Assembly (NCBI GenBank): GCA_965369375.1
Contig: CBDUQN010000015.1
Span: forward strand, 1-47,928
Length of the DNA: 47,928 bases
Direction of reading: 5' to 3'
DNA from: CBDUQN01 sp965369375
GTDB taxonomy: Bacteria; Krumholzibacteriota; Krumholzibacteriia; Krumholzibacteriales; Krumholzibacteriaceae
Part shown: one piece after another, positions 1-8,097 of the stretch
Layout of the letters: each line of letters begins with the position of its first letter
Numbering within the stretch: the first letter of the stretch is position 1
Notes under the pieces: model-generated
What the model was told of the DNA's origin: nothing
What the model saw: only the letters and a program-made list of their open reading frames with translations
Databases searched by the model: none
Program-made: the position numbers and the translations under genes

Positions 1-121
1 CGCCGGATGGTATGCTAAATTACAATGGTTCTAACGCGCATTTCTCATCATTTTCCACTGCGGCGCTTCATTCCGAAGCCCTGTGGGAAATCCGGGCTGA
101 GATACGAGGAAGGATGAAAGC

Positions 122-613
122 GTGTTCCAAGAGATACTTACAAAAAAGGTATTGATTTTCGGATGTGGCAATGTGCTGATGGGAGATGACGGTTTCGGTC
201 CGGCTGTCGTAAAAAGGCTGAACCAGCAACATCACCTGCCCGATGATGCGCATGCAGAGGACGTGGGAACAAGTATCCGAGATATCTTGTTTAATATCAC
301 GCTATTAGAGAAGCGTCCCGAGCGACTCGTGATTCTCGACGCAGTGGATAAACCCGGGCGCTCAGGAGGAGAGGTATTTGAGATCAGCGTGGACGACATT
401 CCCGAGCAGAAAATCGTCGACTATTCATTTCATCAGTTTCCTACAACCAACATGCTCAAGGATATTCAGGAGCAGACCGGGGTGAGCGTAACCATCATTG
501 CCGCGCAGATCTCCAAGAAACTCGAAGAGGTCAATCCGGGATTGTCAAAGCCGATGCGAGCCGCAGTGCGTGAGGCGGCTGAGAGGGTCATGCGCCTGGT
601 GAGCGGGGATTAG
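122..613 (+). CDS. [NiFe]-hydrogenase maturation protease (HycI/HyaD/FrhD family)
   Basis: Endopeptidase that trims the C-terminal tail of a [NiFe]-hydrogenase large subunit after nickel insertion. The 163-residue protein opens with the family motif GCGNVLMGDDGFGP, whose acidic residue is a nickel-sensing ligand in the family, followed by VILDAVD and a His in SFHQFP, the usual acidic and His ligands. Length fits the family (about 150-175). The start is GTG, chosen because a GGAAGGA ribosome-binding site lies about 8 nt upstream; an overlapping ATG at 115 is out of frame and stops quickly. The likely substrate in this window is the MvhA-type subunit near 20.4-21.8 kb, which carries a cleavable-looking tail after its terminal His. 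No hyp genes are nearby. The family call is firm; the substrate is inference. Confidence 0.93.
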   Translation: MFQEILTKKVLIFGCGNVLMGDDGFGPAVVKRLNQQHHLPDDAHAEDVGTSIRDILFNITLLEKRPERLVILDAVDKPGRSGGEVFEISVDDIPEQKIVDYSFHQFPTTNMLKDIQEQTGVSVTIIAAQISKKLEEVNPGLSKPMRAAVREAAERVMRLVSGD

Positions 614-732
614 CCTCAATCGATGGTTGCACTCTCTCCGCATACACGATCGCAAGCAAGGACATCCCTTCCATCACAACTTTAATAACCACGAACCGGT
701 AAATGTGCTTTTTGCATTCACAGGAGATTAAA

Positions 733-3700
733 ATGTTGAAGACAACGCTTGCTGTCGTTCTTCTCATGGCGCTGACAGCCCCCGCCTCGGCATGGGGGTC
801 TTCGATTCATCACGATCTGACCGTTACTATCGATCCCGAGAATCATTATCTGGAAGCGACGGATAGAATCACGATCCCGGCCGGCCGGCTTGTGTCACCC
901 GCGCAATTTTTGCTCGCAGCCGCGCTGGCCGTCGTGTCGGAAACTCCGGGTGTCAGCGTTGAATTGATGGATAGCGAAATCAAGGCCGAGGATTTCGGTA
1001 TGGATCGGGAAGATTTCGACCTTCACTCGGGAATCTCACTCAATAAATATTCCATTACCATCGGCGATCCTGCCATGAGTGAAGTAATAGTAACACTGAG
1101 ATTCAGCGGAAGAATCCATCACTCGATAAAACAGACTGCGGAGGAGTATGCGCGGGGTTTCAGCCAGACGCCCGGCACAATTTCCCCTGAAGGAGTTTAC
1201 CTCGCCGGTTCAACATACTGGGTGCCCTGGTTCAACGATAGTTCGATTACCTTTGATTTGACGGTTATTCTGCCGGAGTCCTGGGATGCCGTCAGTCAGG
1301 GCAAAAGAACGATCCATGAAGCCGGGGACGGCCTGCAGCGTACACGCTGGAATTCCCCGGATCCGATGGAGGAAATCTTTCTGATCGCCGCCGAATTCAA
1401 CGAGTATGGTTACAAAGCCGGTGCAGTCGACGTCATGGCTTTTCTCCGGACGCCTGATGAAAACCTCGCTAAAAAATATCTCGATACCACGGCGCAATAT
1501 CTCGAGATGTATCAGAAACTGATAGGACCGTATCCGTATTCAAAATTCGCTCTCGTGGAAAATTTCTGGGAAACGGGTTACGGCATGCCTTCATTTACCT
1601 TGTTGGGTGAAAAGATAATCCGTTTTCCCTTTATCCTCCATTCTTCATATCCTCACGAGCTCTTGCACAACTGGTGGGGTAACAGCGTCTATGTTGACTT
1701 CAAAACGGGCAACTGGTGCGAGGGTCTGACTACTTACATGGCCGATCACTTGATAAAGGAGCAGCGCGGCCGGGGTGTCGAGTACAGGTGCGGGGCGCTG
1801 AGAGGATATGCCGATTACGTAACTTCCCAGAACGATTTTCCATTACGCGAATTTCGGTCGCGTCATGACGCTGCATCGAGTGCGGTCGGCTACAGCAAAT
1901 GCATGATGGTCTGGGAGATGCTTCGCGAAGACATTGGTGATGAATTATTCACCAAAGGCATTCAAACGTTTTATGAAGAGAATAAATTCAGAAACGCATC
2001 ATTCGATGATATCCGCCTCGTTTTTGAATCTGTATCCGGCAAGGATTTGAGGAAGTTTTTCAAACAATGGATCGAGCGGGCCGGAGCGCCCGAGCTCGGG
2101 CTCGACACCTTTCTGGTTGAACGCGATCAACACGGGTTCCGCCTGCAATTCACATTGATCCAGTTGCAGGAGGGTGATGCCTACACCCTTACCATTCCAG
2201 TCGCCGTTTCATTCGAAGATAAGGTCGAAATAAAAAAGGTGGAAATGACCGAGAAAGCGCAGTCATTTGAAATGGCTTTTCAAGAAGCTCCGTTATATAT
2301 ACGAGTCGATCCTCAATTCAACGTTTTCAGAAGATTGCATCACAACGAATCCCCTCCCGCCCTGTCGAAGGCGTTCGGATCGGAAGAGATTCTCATACTG
2401 ATCCCGTCAAAAGCCACGGAAACAAAACTGGACAATTACAAACAGCTGGCCGAAACCTGGGCGAAAGATGCTTCCGGGAAAATCGATATCATGTTTGATA
2501 ACGAGATTTCCGAGCTGCCCGAAGACAAAGCCGTCTGGCTATTCGGTTGGAGCAATATTCATCGAAATTCAATCGCTGAAGGAATCAAGGACTATGACTC
2601 TGAAATAACTTCCGGATCCGTCCGCTTTGCGAAGACCGCTGTCGAGAGAAACGGAAACAGCTTGGTCGTTTCGATCCGCCATCCGAAAAATCCCAATTCC
2701 ATCGTCGTCTGGCTGACAGTCGATAATAAAGAGGCCGTGCCGGGTCTTGCGAGGAAACTGCCCCATTACGGCAAATACAGCTATCTTGCTTTCGAGGGTG
2801 ATGAGCCGACAAATATTGCCAAGGGCCAATGGCCGACTGTTCACTCGCCCTTGGCCGCCTCCCTTCCCATGGTTGATGGCGTAAAGACTGATAGAATAGC
2901 AATGGATCTGCAGGACCGGGAGCCGCTCGCAGAGCTCGCTCCCATCTTTTCAGCTGAAAGAATGCTCGCGCACATACGATTCCTAGCAAGCGGCGAAATG
3001 GAAGGCCGTGGCCTGGGTTCCTCCGGAATCGATAAAGCGGCCGCTTTTATCGCCGAACGGTTTGCAGAGGCGGGATTGCTCCCGGGTGGGGACGGTGGAA
3101 GTTATTTTCAATCCTGGGAAGATGTAATTGACGGAAAGGACAAGAAGGGCGAGGTCAAGAACGTCATAGGGATCCTGAAAGGCTCCAAAGAAGAGATTGC
3201 GGAAGAGTCCGTTATCGTGTGCGCCCATTACGATCATCTCGGACTCGGTTGGCCGGATGTCTACAAGGGTAACGAAGGAAAAATCCACTTCGGCGCCGAT
3301 GATAACGCAAGCGGCGTCGCCGTGATGCTGGAGCTGGCAAAAATTCTCGGTTCTAATCTAAAACCGGACAGATCGATAGTTTTCATCGCCTTCACCGCCG
3401 AGGAGAACGGCCTGCGGGGTTCACGCTTTTATGTGAAGAATATGCGGCGGTATCCAACCGGCAGGATTATGGGTGTCCTGAATCTCGATACGGTGGGTCG
3501 TCTGGGCGAAAACAAAATACTTGTTATCAACAGTTCCACGGCTGATGAGTGGAAACATATCTTCATGGGCATCGGGTATGTGACCGGGATCGAAGCTGTG
3601 ATGGTCACCCAGGACCTCGACGCCAGCGACCAGGTCGCTTTTATCGAGGCAGGCGTGCCCGCAGTGCAAATATTCTCGGGTGCTCATGAGGATTATCACC

Positions 3701-4122
3701 GTCCGACCGATACGGTAGAGAAGATCGATGCTTCGGGTCTGGTGAAGATAGCCGCATTTGTCCGCGAAGCGATACTCTACCTGTCGGAACGCGAAGAGGT
3801 TCTCACGTTCACGGGCTCTATAAAGGAAAAATCGAAGTCGACTGCCAAACAGGGTGGGCGCAGGGTCACGACCGGCAGCATGCCGGATTTTGCCTATTCA
3901 GGCGAAGGTGTCAGATTGGCCGGTGTGCCGGCAGGTTCCGCCGCCGATGAGGCCGGTCTGCAGCAGGGCGATATCATCGTCAAGCTCGGTGATTTCACGG
4001 TCACCGATCTACGTGACTATTCCAGCGCCTTGAAGTCGTATAATCCGGGGGATATAGTCACGATCACATTCGTACGCGGGGACAAGCGGATTTCCGCCGA
4101 GATCAAGCTTATGGCGAGATGA
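733..4122 (+). CDS. Secreted M1-like / M28 / PDZ peptidase fusion
   Basis: Predicted exported metalloprotease of 1129 residues with two zinc-peptidase modules. A signal peptide (MLKTTLAVVLLMALTAPASA) leads. Around residues 308-312 is HELLH followed by NWWGN and a downstream Glu in NWCEG, the gluzincin M1 pattern. Around 832-980 are the M28 aminopeptidase zinc motifs: AHYDHLG, GADDNASG, AEENGLRGS, NLDTVG and HEDYHRPTDT. Residues about 1057-1125 form a PDZ domain (AGSAADEAGLQQGDIIVKL). The start at 733 has AGGAG 7 nt upstream; an ATG at 703 in the same frame would put ten residues ahead of the signal peptide and is less likely. The spacing from HELLH to the zinc Glu is 17 rather than the usual 18 residues by my count. 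Substrate unknown; a peptide-scavenging role is inference. Confidence 0.9.
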   Translation: MLKTTLAVVLLMALTAPASAWGSSIHHDLTVTIDPENHYLEATDRITIPAGRLVSPAQFLLAAALAVVSETPGVSVELMDSEIKAEDFGMDREDFDLHSGISLNKYSITIGDPAMSEVIVTLRFSGRIHHSIKQTAEEYARGFSQTPGTISPEGVYLAGSTYWVPWFNDSSITFDLTVILPESWDAVSQGKRTIHEAGDGLQRTRWNSPDPMEEIFLIAAEFNEYGYKAGAVDVMAFLRTPDENLAKKYLDTTAQYLEMYQKLIGPYPYSKFALVENFWETGYGMPSFTLLGEKIIRFPFILHSSYPHELLHNWWGNSVYVDFKTGNWCEGLTTYMADHLIKEQRGRGVEYRCGALRGYADYVTSQNDFPLREFRSRHDAASSAVGYSKCMMVWEMLREDIGDELFTKGIQTFYEENKFRNASFDDIRLVFESVSGKDLRKFFKQWIERAGAPELGLDTFLVERDQHGFRLQFTLIQLQEGDAYTLTIPVAVSFEDKVEIKKVEMTEKAQSFEMAFQEAPLYIRVDPQFNVFRRLHHNESPPALSKAFGSEEILILIPSKATETKLDNYKQLAETWAKDASGKIDIMFDNEISELPEDKAVWLFGWSNIHRNSIAEGIKDYDSEITSGSVRFAKTAVERNGNSLVVSIRHPKNPNSIVVWLTVDNKEAVPGLARKLPHYGKYSYLAFEGDEPTNIAKGQWPTVHSPLAASLPMVDGVKTDRIAMDLQDREPLAELAPIFSAERMLAHIRFLASGEMEGRGLGSSGIDKAAAFIAERFAEAGLLPGGDGGSYFQSWEDVIDGKDKKGEVKNVIGILKGSKEEIAEESVIVCAHYDHLGLGWPDVYKGNEGKIHFGADDNASGVAVMLELAKILGSNLKPDRSIVFIAFTAEENGLRGSRFYVKNMRRYPTGRIMGVLNLDTVGRLGENKILVINSSTADEWKHIFMGIGYVTGIEAVMVTQDLDASDQVAFIEAGVPAVQIFSGAHEDYHRPTDTVEKIDASGLVKIAAFVREAILYLSEREEVLTFTGSIKEKSKSTAKQGGRRVTTGSMPDFAYSGEGVRLAGVPAGSAADEAGLQQGDIIVKLGDFTVTDLRDYSSALKSYNPGDIVTITFVRGDKRISAEIKLMAR

Positions 4123-4284
4123 TTTGAAGAAAACATTACAATAGCCGGGCAGAGAAACTCGGGAAACGCGGGTGTCCCAGGAGAACGAGGATGTTACTCG
4201 TCTGTTTCTATAAAGTTATTTCCTTGAACTCTGAATGTTGTTGCAGATAGAATCCGTTGTTATTGAAACTGCAAGGGAAGCGCG

Positions 4285-5724
4285 ATGTTTGATTATATAA
4301 GGTCATTGAAAGACGAGCTCATCACCCACCGTTTCGCTATTATTGTAATATCGATCTTTTTGGGAGCGAGTACCGCCGGTTGGATAATCACCGAATTCAT
4401 ACCGCCCAATTTCCCCAACAGGAGGGAAATGTTCCGTGAACTGTGGGGAGATACGGCCGTAAGAATGATTGGTTTTTTTCGGCTCTACGATCCCTTCCAC
4501 TCGGTCTGGTATCGGGCGGTGCTTGCGTTGTTCTTTTTCACTCTGCTGCTCTGCATGCTGACTCGCTGGAAGAACCTCATAATGCGCTCGTTCCGAATCG
4601 ACCCGCCCAAGGGAGCCGGCGATCTCGAGAGAAAGAAGCAGCGGCTCGAGATTTCCTTGGGTGATCTGAAAAAAGGGAAAAGTGCATCGAGGGAACCGAT
4701 CGATGCAGAACGCGTGAGGTATCTCTTTCAGAGAATCGCCGCCTTATTCCGGAAAAAGGGATATTACGTTGTAGCTGACGGGAACAATGAAGAAATTCTC
4801 TTTACCGCCGTGGCGGGGAGGTGGCGCTTTTTAGGGGGATTCCTCTTCCATGTGGGATTAGTGGTCCTGGTCCTCGGGGGCATGATCGGCAGCTTTTGGG
4901 GAAAAACAGAGGTTCTCTATGGGAAAGCCGGTGATGTGCTCCCCCTGCACAGCAGCCCATATTCCCTTCTCGTGGAGGACTTCGAAATTCTGACGACAGA
5001 GAAGGACGAGCTTCTCAATTACCGGTCAAAGGTTCATATCCTGGATGGAGCGGGTGATACGCTGAGGGCTACAGAAATCAAAGTGAATAGTCCGCTCAAG
5101 TTCCGCGGTTTTACAGTCTATCAAAGCTCATATTATGCAGCCGAGCACGATTTCACATCGGCCTATATCGAATTCATCCCCGAGGGAGAAAGCCGAAAGA
5201 GCCATGTAACCATTTCGCCCCATAATAAATTCGAGCTCGAAGGAACCTCGTTCACGCTGGAGGCGAAGCGGTTCTTCCCCGATTTCAAGATGGCCGCGGA
5301 GGGCCCGTATTCGGCGAGCCGGAATATGGCCAATCCCGCGCTCGAGATCGAGGTGCGAGGGCCGGAAATGGCTGAGAGAGGATGGCTGTTTCTGAAGTTT
5401 CCACAATTCAACTCGCTCTCCAAGGTTCCGCTGAGATTCAATCTTCTGAACCTGGAACCCGCGTATTACACGGGGCTCCAGATCAGCACGAACCCGGGCG
5501 CTCCGACCATTCTCGCAGGAATCATTTTTGCGACGGTCGGTCTCATTCTCCTTTATACGTTCAGTTATCGTTCTATAAAAGGGCTTGTCAGCAACAAGCA
5601 ACTTGTTCTTGCAGGCGTGAGATACAATTGGAAGGTGAGTTTCGAGAATGAATTCAAAGAGCTTGGAAAAGCAGTGAGAAAGGAACTCTCTGATATAATT
5701 AACAGAGAGGGGAATTCGTCATGA
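4285..5724 (+). CDS. resB: ResB/Ccs1-family cytochrome c biogenesis protein
   Basis: Membrane component of System II cytochrome c maturation, which works with CcsA to deliver haem to apocytochromes outside the cytoplasmic membrane. The 479 residues show TM segments near 18-40, 75-95, about 180-205 (FLFHVGLVVLVLGGMIGSFWG) and 412-432 near the C terminus, with a large periplasmic loop containing the family pattern NSPLKFRGFTVYQSSY. The start ATG has AAGGGAAG upstream. The stop overlaps the next start (ATGA, 5721-5724), so it is translationally coupled to ccsA. Its presence implies c-type cytochromes elsewhere in the genome. The symbol resB/ccs1 is by family. Confidence 0.93.
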   Translation: MFDYIRSLKDELITHRFAIIVISIFLGASTAGWIITEFIPPNFPNRREMFRELWGDTAVRMIGFFRLYDPFHSVWYRAVLALFFFTLLLCMLTRWKNLIMRSFRIDPPKGAGDLERKKQRLEISLGDLKKGKSASREPIDAERVRYLFQRIAALFRKKGYYVVADGNNEEILFTAVAGRWRFLGGFLFHVGLVVLVLGGMIGSFWGKTEVLYGKAGDVLPLHSSPYSLLVEDFEILTTEKDELLNYRSKVHILDGAGDTLRATEIKVNSPLKFRGFTVYQSSYYAAEHDFTSAYIEFIPEGESRKSHVTISPHNKFELEGTSFTLEAKRFFPDFKMAAEGPYSASRNMANPALEIEVRGPEMAERGWLFLKFPQFNSLSKVPLRFNLLNLEPAYYTGLQISTNPGAPTILAGIIFATVGLILLYTFSYRSIKGLVSNKQLVLAGVRYNWKVSFENEFKELGKAVRKELSDIINREGNSS

Positions 5725-6533
5725 CGAATACTATCGATGTAGGCCTCTTCTGGATAGGCTTTTGGTTCTACCTGGGTTCATTTCTCTTGTTCACCATCTA
5801 CTCGGCGATGGCGAGAAGGAAGGTGGGAATAATTGCAACCGTTGCCTTTTGCATCGCCTTCGCCTTTCATACGGCCGGTATTGCCGCCAGGTGGTGGATT
5901 AGCACCCACCCGCCACTATCCACGATGTTCGAGTATGCGCTCACTATGTCGTGGTTCGTTGCACTCTCTCTTATTTTATTTCTCGCCAAGTACCGCCGCA
6001 TGATTCTCGGTGTCGTGATCTCACCGCTGCTCATCATGGTGTTGGTAATGGCATCCCTCCTGCCCAAGGATATCACCCGGCAACTCATGCCGGCCCTGCA
6101 GAGCTACTGGTTCTATATCCACGTCTCATTGGCCGTGCTGTCCGAGGGAGCTTTCCTCGTTGCCGCGGGGGCCGGTATCCTCTTTTTAATTCGAGCAAGT
6201 AGGGCCGGCGCGAAGAGCATCCTTCCATCGGAGGATTTCCTCGAGGAACTTATCTCACGCGCTGTCCGGATAGGATATCCGCTCTTCACGATTGGAGCGC
6301 TCTTTGCGGGAGCCGTATGGGCTCAGTCAGCCTGGGGGCAATTCTGGGGCTGGGATCCGAAAGAAACGGGCTCACTCGTGATCTGGTTGTTCTATACCCT
6401 GCTCCTGCACCAGAATGTTCGGGGTTTCTGGAGAGGGCGCACCCTGGCAATCATGTCGATCATAGGTATCGGCATCATCGTGATATCTTTCCTTGGAAAC
6501 CTTTTCCTCGGCGGGCTGCACGCGTACATCTAA
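5721..6533 (+). CDS. ccsA: CcsA/ResC-family haem-handling cytochrome c biogenesis protein
   Basis: Partner of ResB in System II; exports and presents haem for attachment to CXXCH motifs. The 270-residue protein is polytopic and carries the tryptophan-rich WWD signature WGQFWGWDPKETGSLVIW, plus conserved His residues in FHTAGIAARWW, the STHPPLS stretch and LLHQNVRGFW that are candidate haem ligands. It begins inside the resB stop (ATGA). Length is that of the shorter bacterial CcsA type. The stop region lies within a 23-bp sequence that recurs 44 bp downstream (separate entry). Confidence 0.94.
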   Translation: MTNTIDVGLFWIGFWFYLGSFLLFTIYSAMARRKVGIIATVAFCIAFAFHTAGIAARWWISTHPPLSTMFEYALTMSWFVALSLILFLAKYRRMILGVVISPLLIMVLVMASLLPKDITRQLMPALQSYWFYIHVSLAVLSEGAFLVAAGAGILFLIRASRAGAKSILPSEDFLEELISRAVRIGYPLFTIGALFAGAVWAQSAWGQFWGWDPKETGSLVIWLFYTLLLHQNVRGFWRGRTLAIMSIIGIGIIVISFLGNLFLGGLHAYI

Positions 6534-6578
6534 TAACCCGCATGGCAGAGTTCCACGGGCTGCACGCGTACATCTAAT
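6512..6578. repeat. 23-bp direct repeat spanning the ccsA stop (copies 6512-6534 and 6556-6578)
   Basis: The sequence CGGGCTGCACGCGTACATCT followed by AAT occurs twice, 44 bp apart. The first copy encodes the last six codons of ccsA (GLHAYI) plus the stop; the second repeats them out of frame with the first and lies between two genes. This looks like a small local tandem duplication of the gene end. Seen directly; no function inferred. Confidence 0.95.
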
Positions 6579-6659
6579 CGACGCCTCGAGCAGGAGGCAG
6601 CTCATCTACCCTGGAAAAACATCCAATCCCGCTGATATTGCGAATCTTGATTCTCACCG

Positions 6660-7076
6660 CTATTCTGCAGTCGAATCATCACTTCCCTTGGCAAGGTGCC
6701 GTTCGACCTTTTCCAGTAGATCCTTCGGTTCAATGGGTTTCTCCACGTATTCATCAACCGGCAGGAACTTGGGGTGAATTTTTTCGCCGGGGATATCGAA
6801 TCCTGTCTGTTCACGCATCGATGTCAGCATGATGATCGGAATACTTGCGTAGCGCTCGTCTTTCCTGACTTTTCGCGCGATAATGAATCCTTCGGCCCCT
6901 TTTTGCATCATGATGTCAAGGATGATGAGGTCCGGAATTTCTTCCTCTAACTTGGCCCATCCTTCTTCCTGATTATTAGCGACCAGAACTCTGTAAGGCT
7001 TCGTTTCGAGAATCGTTTTTGTAATTTCCGTGAAATCCGGATCATCATCGATGACCAGTATGCAAGGTGTGCTCAT
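6660..7076 (-). CDS. Single-domain response regulator (REC)
   Basis: Receiver-only protein of about 138 residues. It has the phospho-acceptor pattern: acidic pocket in VIDDDPDF, phosphorylated Asp in LIILDIMM, Thr/Ser in IIMLTS, and Lys in YVEKPI. There is no output domain. The start is the ATG at 7076, preceded by AAGGAG; an in-frame start further upstream at 7118 would lie inside the neighbouring reading frame. The ATG overlaps the stop of the kinase remnant upstream (ATGA), so the two were or are translated in tandem. It is last in the leftward hydrogenase/Hdr gene train. The cognate kinase is unclear because the adjacent kinase is decayed. Confidence 0.9.
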   Translation of the reverse strand: MSTPCILVIDDDPDFTEITKTILETKPYRVLVANNQEEGWAKLEEEIPDLIILDIMMQKGAEGFIIARKVRKDERYASIPIIMLTSMREQTGFDIPGEKIHPKFLPVDEYVEKPIEPKDLLEKVERHLAKGSDDSTAE

Positions 7077-7432
7077 GATTTCTCCTTGGGCAAAGATAGT
7101 GTTACGGTGGCGCCACATCCTGACTCACTTTTTCTGTCCACTCCGTATTTAACAATGACTCTCTTAACGATGGAGAGCCCCAAACCCGTACCTTCATACA
7201 TGACGCGTTGCTTCAGCATCTCTTCTTCGGATGCCGCAGCTATATCGAGGAGGTCGTTTACCGTGGCCAAGAGCAGTACGCACTTCTTGTCTACCCGCTC
7301 CGGCATTTTCTTCTGCTTGGGGATGAGCTCGCCGATATTGCCGTTCGTTATCAATCTGAGAAAGCTCTGCATTGCGGAAACCGGCGCGCGAAGCTTTTGT
7401 CTTGCTTTTATGTTGCGGCCGCCGGGATTCTC
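7073..7432 (-). pseudogene. Decayed histidine kinase remnant
   Basis: The reading frame from the TGA at 7433 to the stop overlapping the response regulator shows pieces of a sensor kinase in the right order but with gaps. A dimerisation-helix-like segment reads KLRAPVSAMQSFLRLI, where the H-box HELRTP is expected but the His position is Gln. It continues to ATVNDLLDIA and then jumps almost directly to the G2 box GTGLGLSIVKRVI and a C-terminal GCGATVTLSLP. The N box and G1 box (about 95-100 residues) are missing, so it should neither bind ATP nor accept phosphate. The first ATG is at 7372. Translation coupling to the response regulator is retained (ATGA). It could still be expressed as a small dimerisation module; I favour a pseudogene. 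Confidence 0.75.
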
Positions 7433-7633
7433 TCAGGGTTGGCCATCGAGTACGATTTCTGTTACCACTCGCCGCGTAAAGAGCAGAAATTTTTCGCCCT
7501 CTGCAACCAGGCGAACTTCGAAATCTTTCTCGAGGTACTCTTTCTCGGCGCTTCGTGCCTGCTCTTCGGTCTCGTATTCTATTCCGTCCCACATGAATTT
7601 CTTGTCTTCGATTATGCGTACTCTTTCAACCAT
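7433..7633 (-). CDS. Small conserved-looking protein, 66 residues, function unknown
   Basis: A 66-residue acidic/basic protein (starts MVERVRIIEDKKFMWDG, ends TEIVLDGQP). It has a plausible alpha/beta composition, a central helix rich in Glu/Lys/Arg (EEQARSAEKEYLEK), no signal peptide, no cysteines and no motif I recognise. It sits 32 bp after mvhD and directly before the kinase remnant in the same frame, and its codon usage resembles its neighbours. The ribosome-binding site is weak (GAGAG). It may be an accessory factor of the hydrogenase/Hdr complex or the cut-off N-terminal part of the ancestral kinase gene. No function is assigned. Confidence 0.6.
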   Translation of the reverse strand: MVERVRIIEDKKFMWDGIEYETEEQARSAEKEYLEKDFEVRLVAEGEKFLLFTRRVVTEIVLDGQP

Positions 7634-7665
7634 GGTTTTGCTCTCTATAAAAGTCCCAATCTCTG

Positions 7666-8079
7666 CTATTTATACGCACTGGGCCCGACCTCCCGGACGG
7701 CCTCTGTCATCTCGCGCATGACCTCGGCGAATCGGGGACCCTCGGAGGCGGATATCCATTCCAGCCTGAATCGTTCAGGCTCTAAGCCGAAGTCCTCCAG
7801 CATGAGCTCCAGCGCTTCTCTTCGGCTATCCGCCCTTAGATTGCCATCAATATAGTGGCAGTCACCCGGATGGCAGCCGCAGATCAGAACGCCATCCGCT
7901 CCCTTGGTCAGTGCATCAATCACCATGTTCGGATGCACCATTCCGGAACACATCACCCGGATAACCCGAACGTTCGGTGGATACTGCAGTCGCGAAACGC
8001 CGGCAAGGTCAGCACCTGCATATGAGCACCAGTTGCAGCAAAAGGCGATGATAAGCGGCTCAAAATTGTCGTCTGCCAT
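7666..8079 (-). CDS. mvhD: MvhD-type [2Fe-2S] electron-transfer subunit (methyl-viologen hydrogenase delta subunit)
   Basis: Small iron-sulfur protein that in methanogens carries electrons between the [NiFe] hydrogenase (MvhAG) and HdrA. The 137 residues contain the family cysteines in FCCNWCSYAGADLAG, MCSGMVHP and GVLICGCHPGDCHYI. The length is normal for the stand-alone family. It directly follows the HdrA fusion gene (18-bp gap), which matches the known HdrA-MvhD contact. All ligand positions are Cys; there is no sign of selenocysteine here, in contrast to mvhA. Confidence 0.95.
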   Translation of the reverse strand: MADDNFEPLIIAFCCNWCSYAGADLAGVSRLQYPPNVRVIRVMCSGMVHPNMVIDALTKGADGVLICGCHPGDCHYIDGNLRADSRREALELMLEDFGLEPERFRLEWISASEGPRFAEVMREMTEAVREVGPSAYK

Positions 8080-8097
8080 AAAGTATTGGCTCCTCTC

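Noticed and set aside
7433..7435. TGA between the 66-residue ORF and the kinase remnant as a second selenocysteine codon
   Set aside because: The flanking residues do not match any Cys-containing motif, and the downstream frame is a gapped kinase remnant; a stop is simpler.
7086..7855. Plus-strand open frames at 7086-7721 and 7208-7855
   Set aside because: They run antisense to the mvhD, small ORF and kinase remnant frames and show no recognisable protein features.
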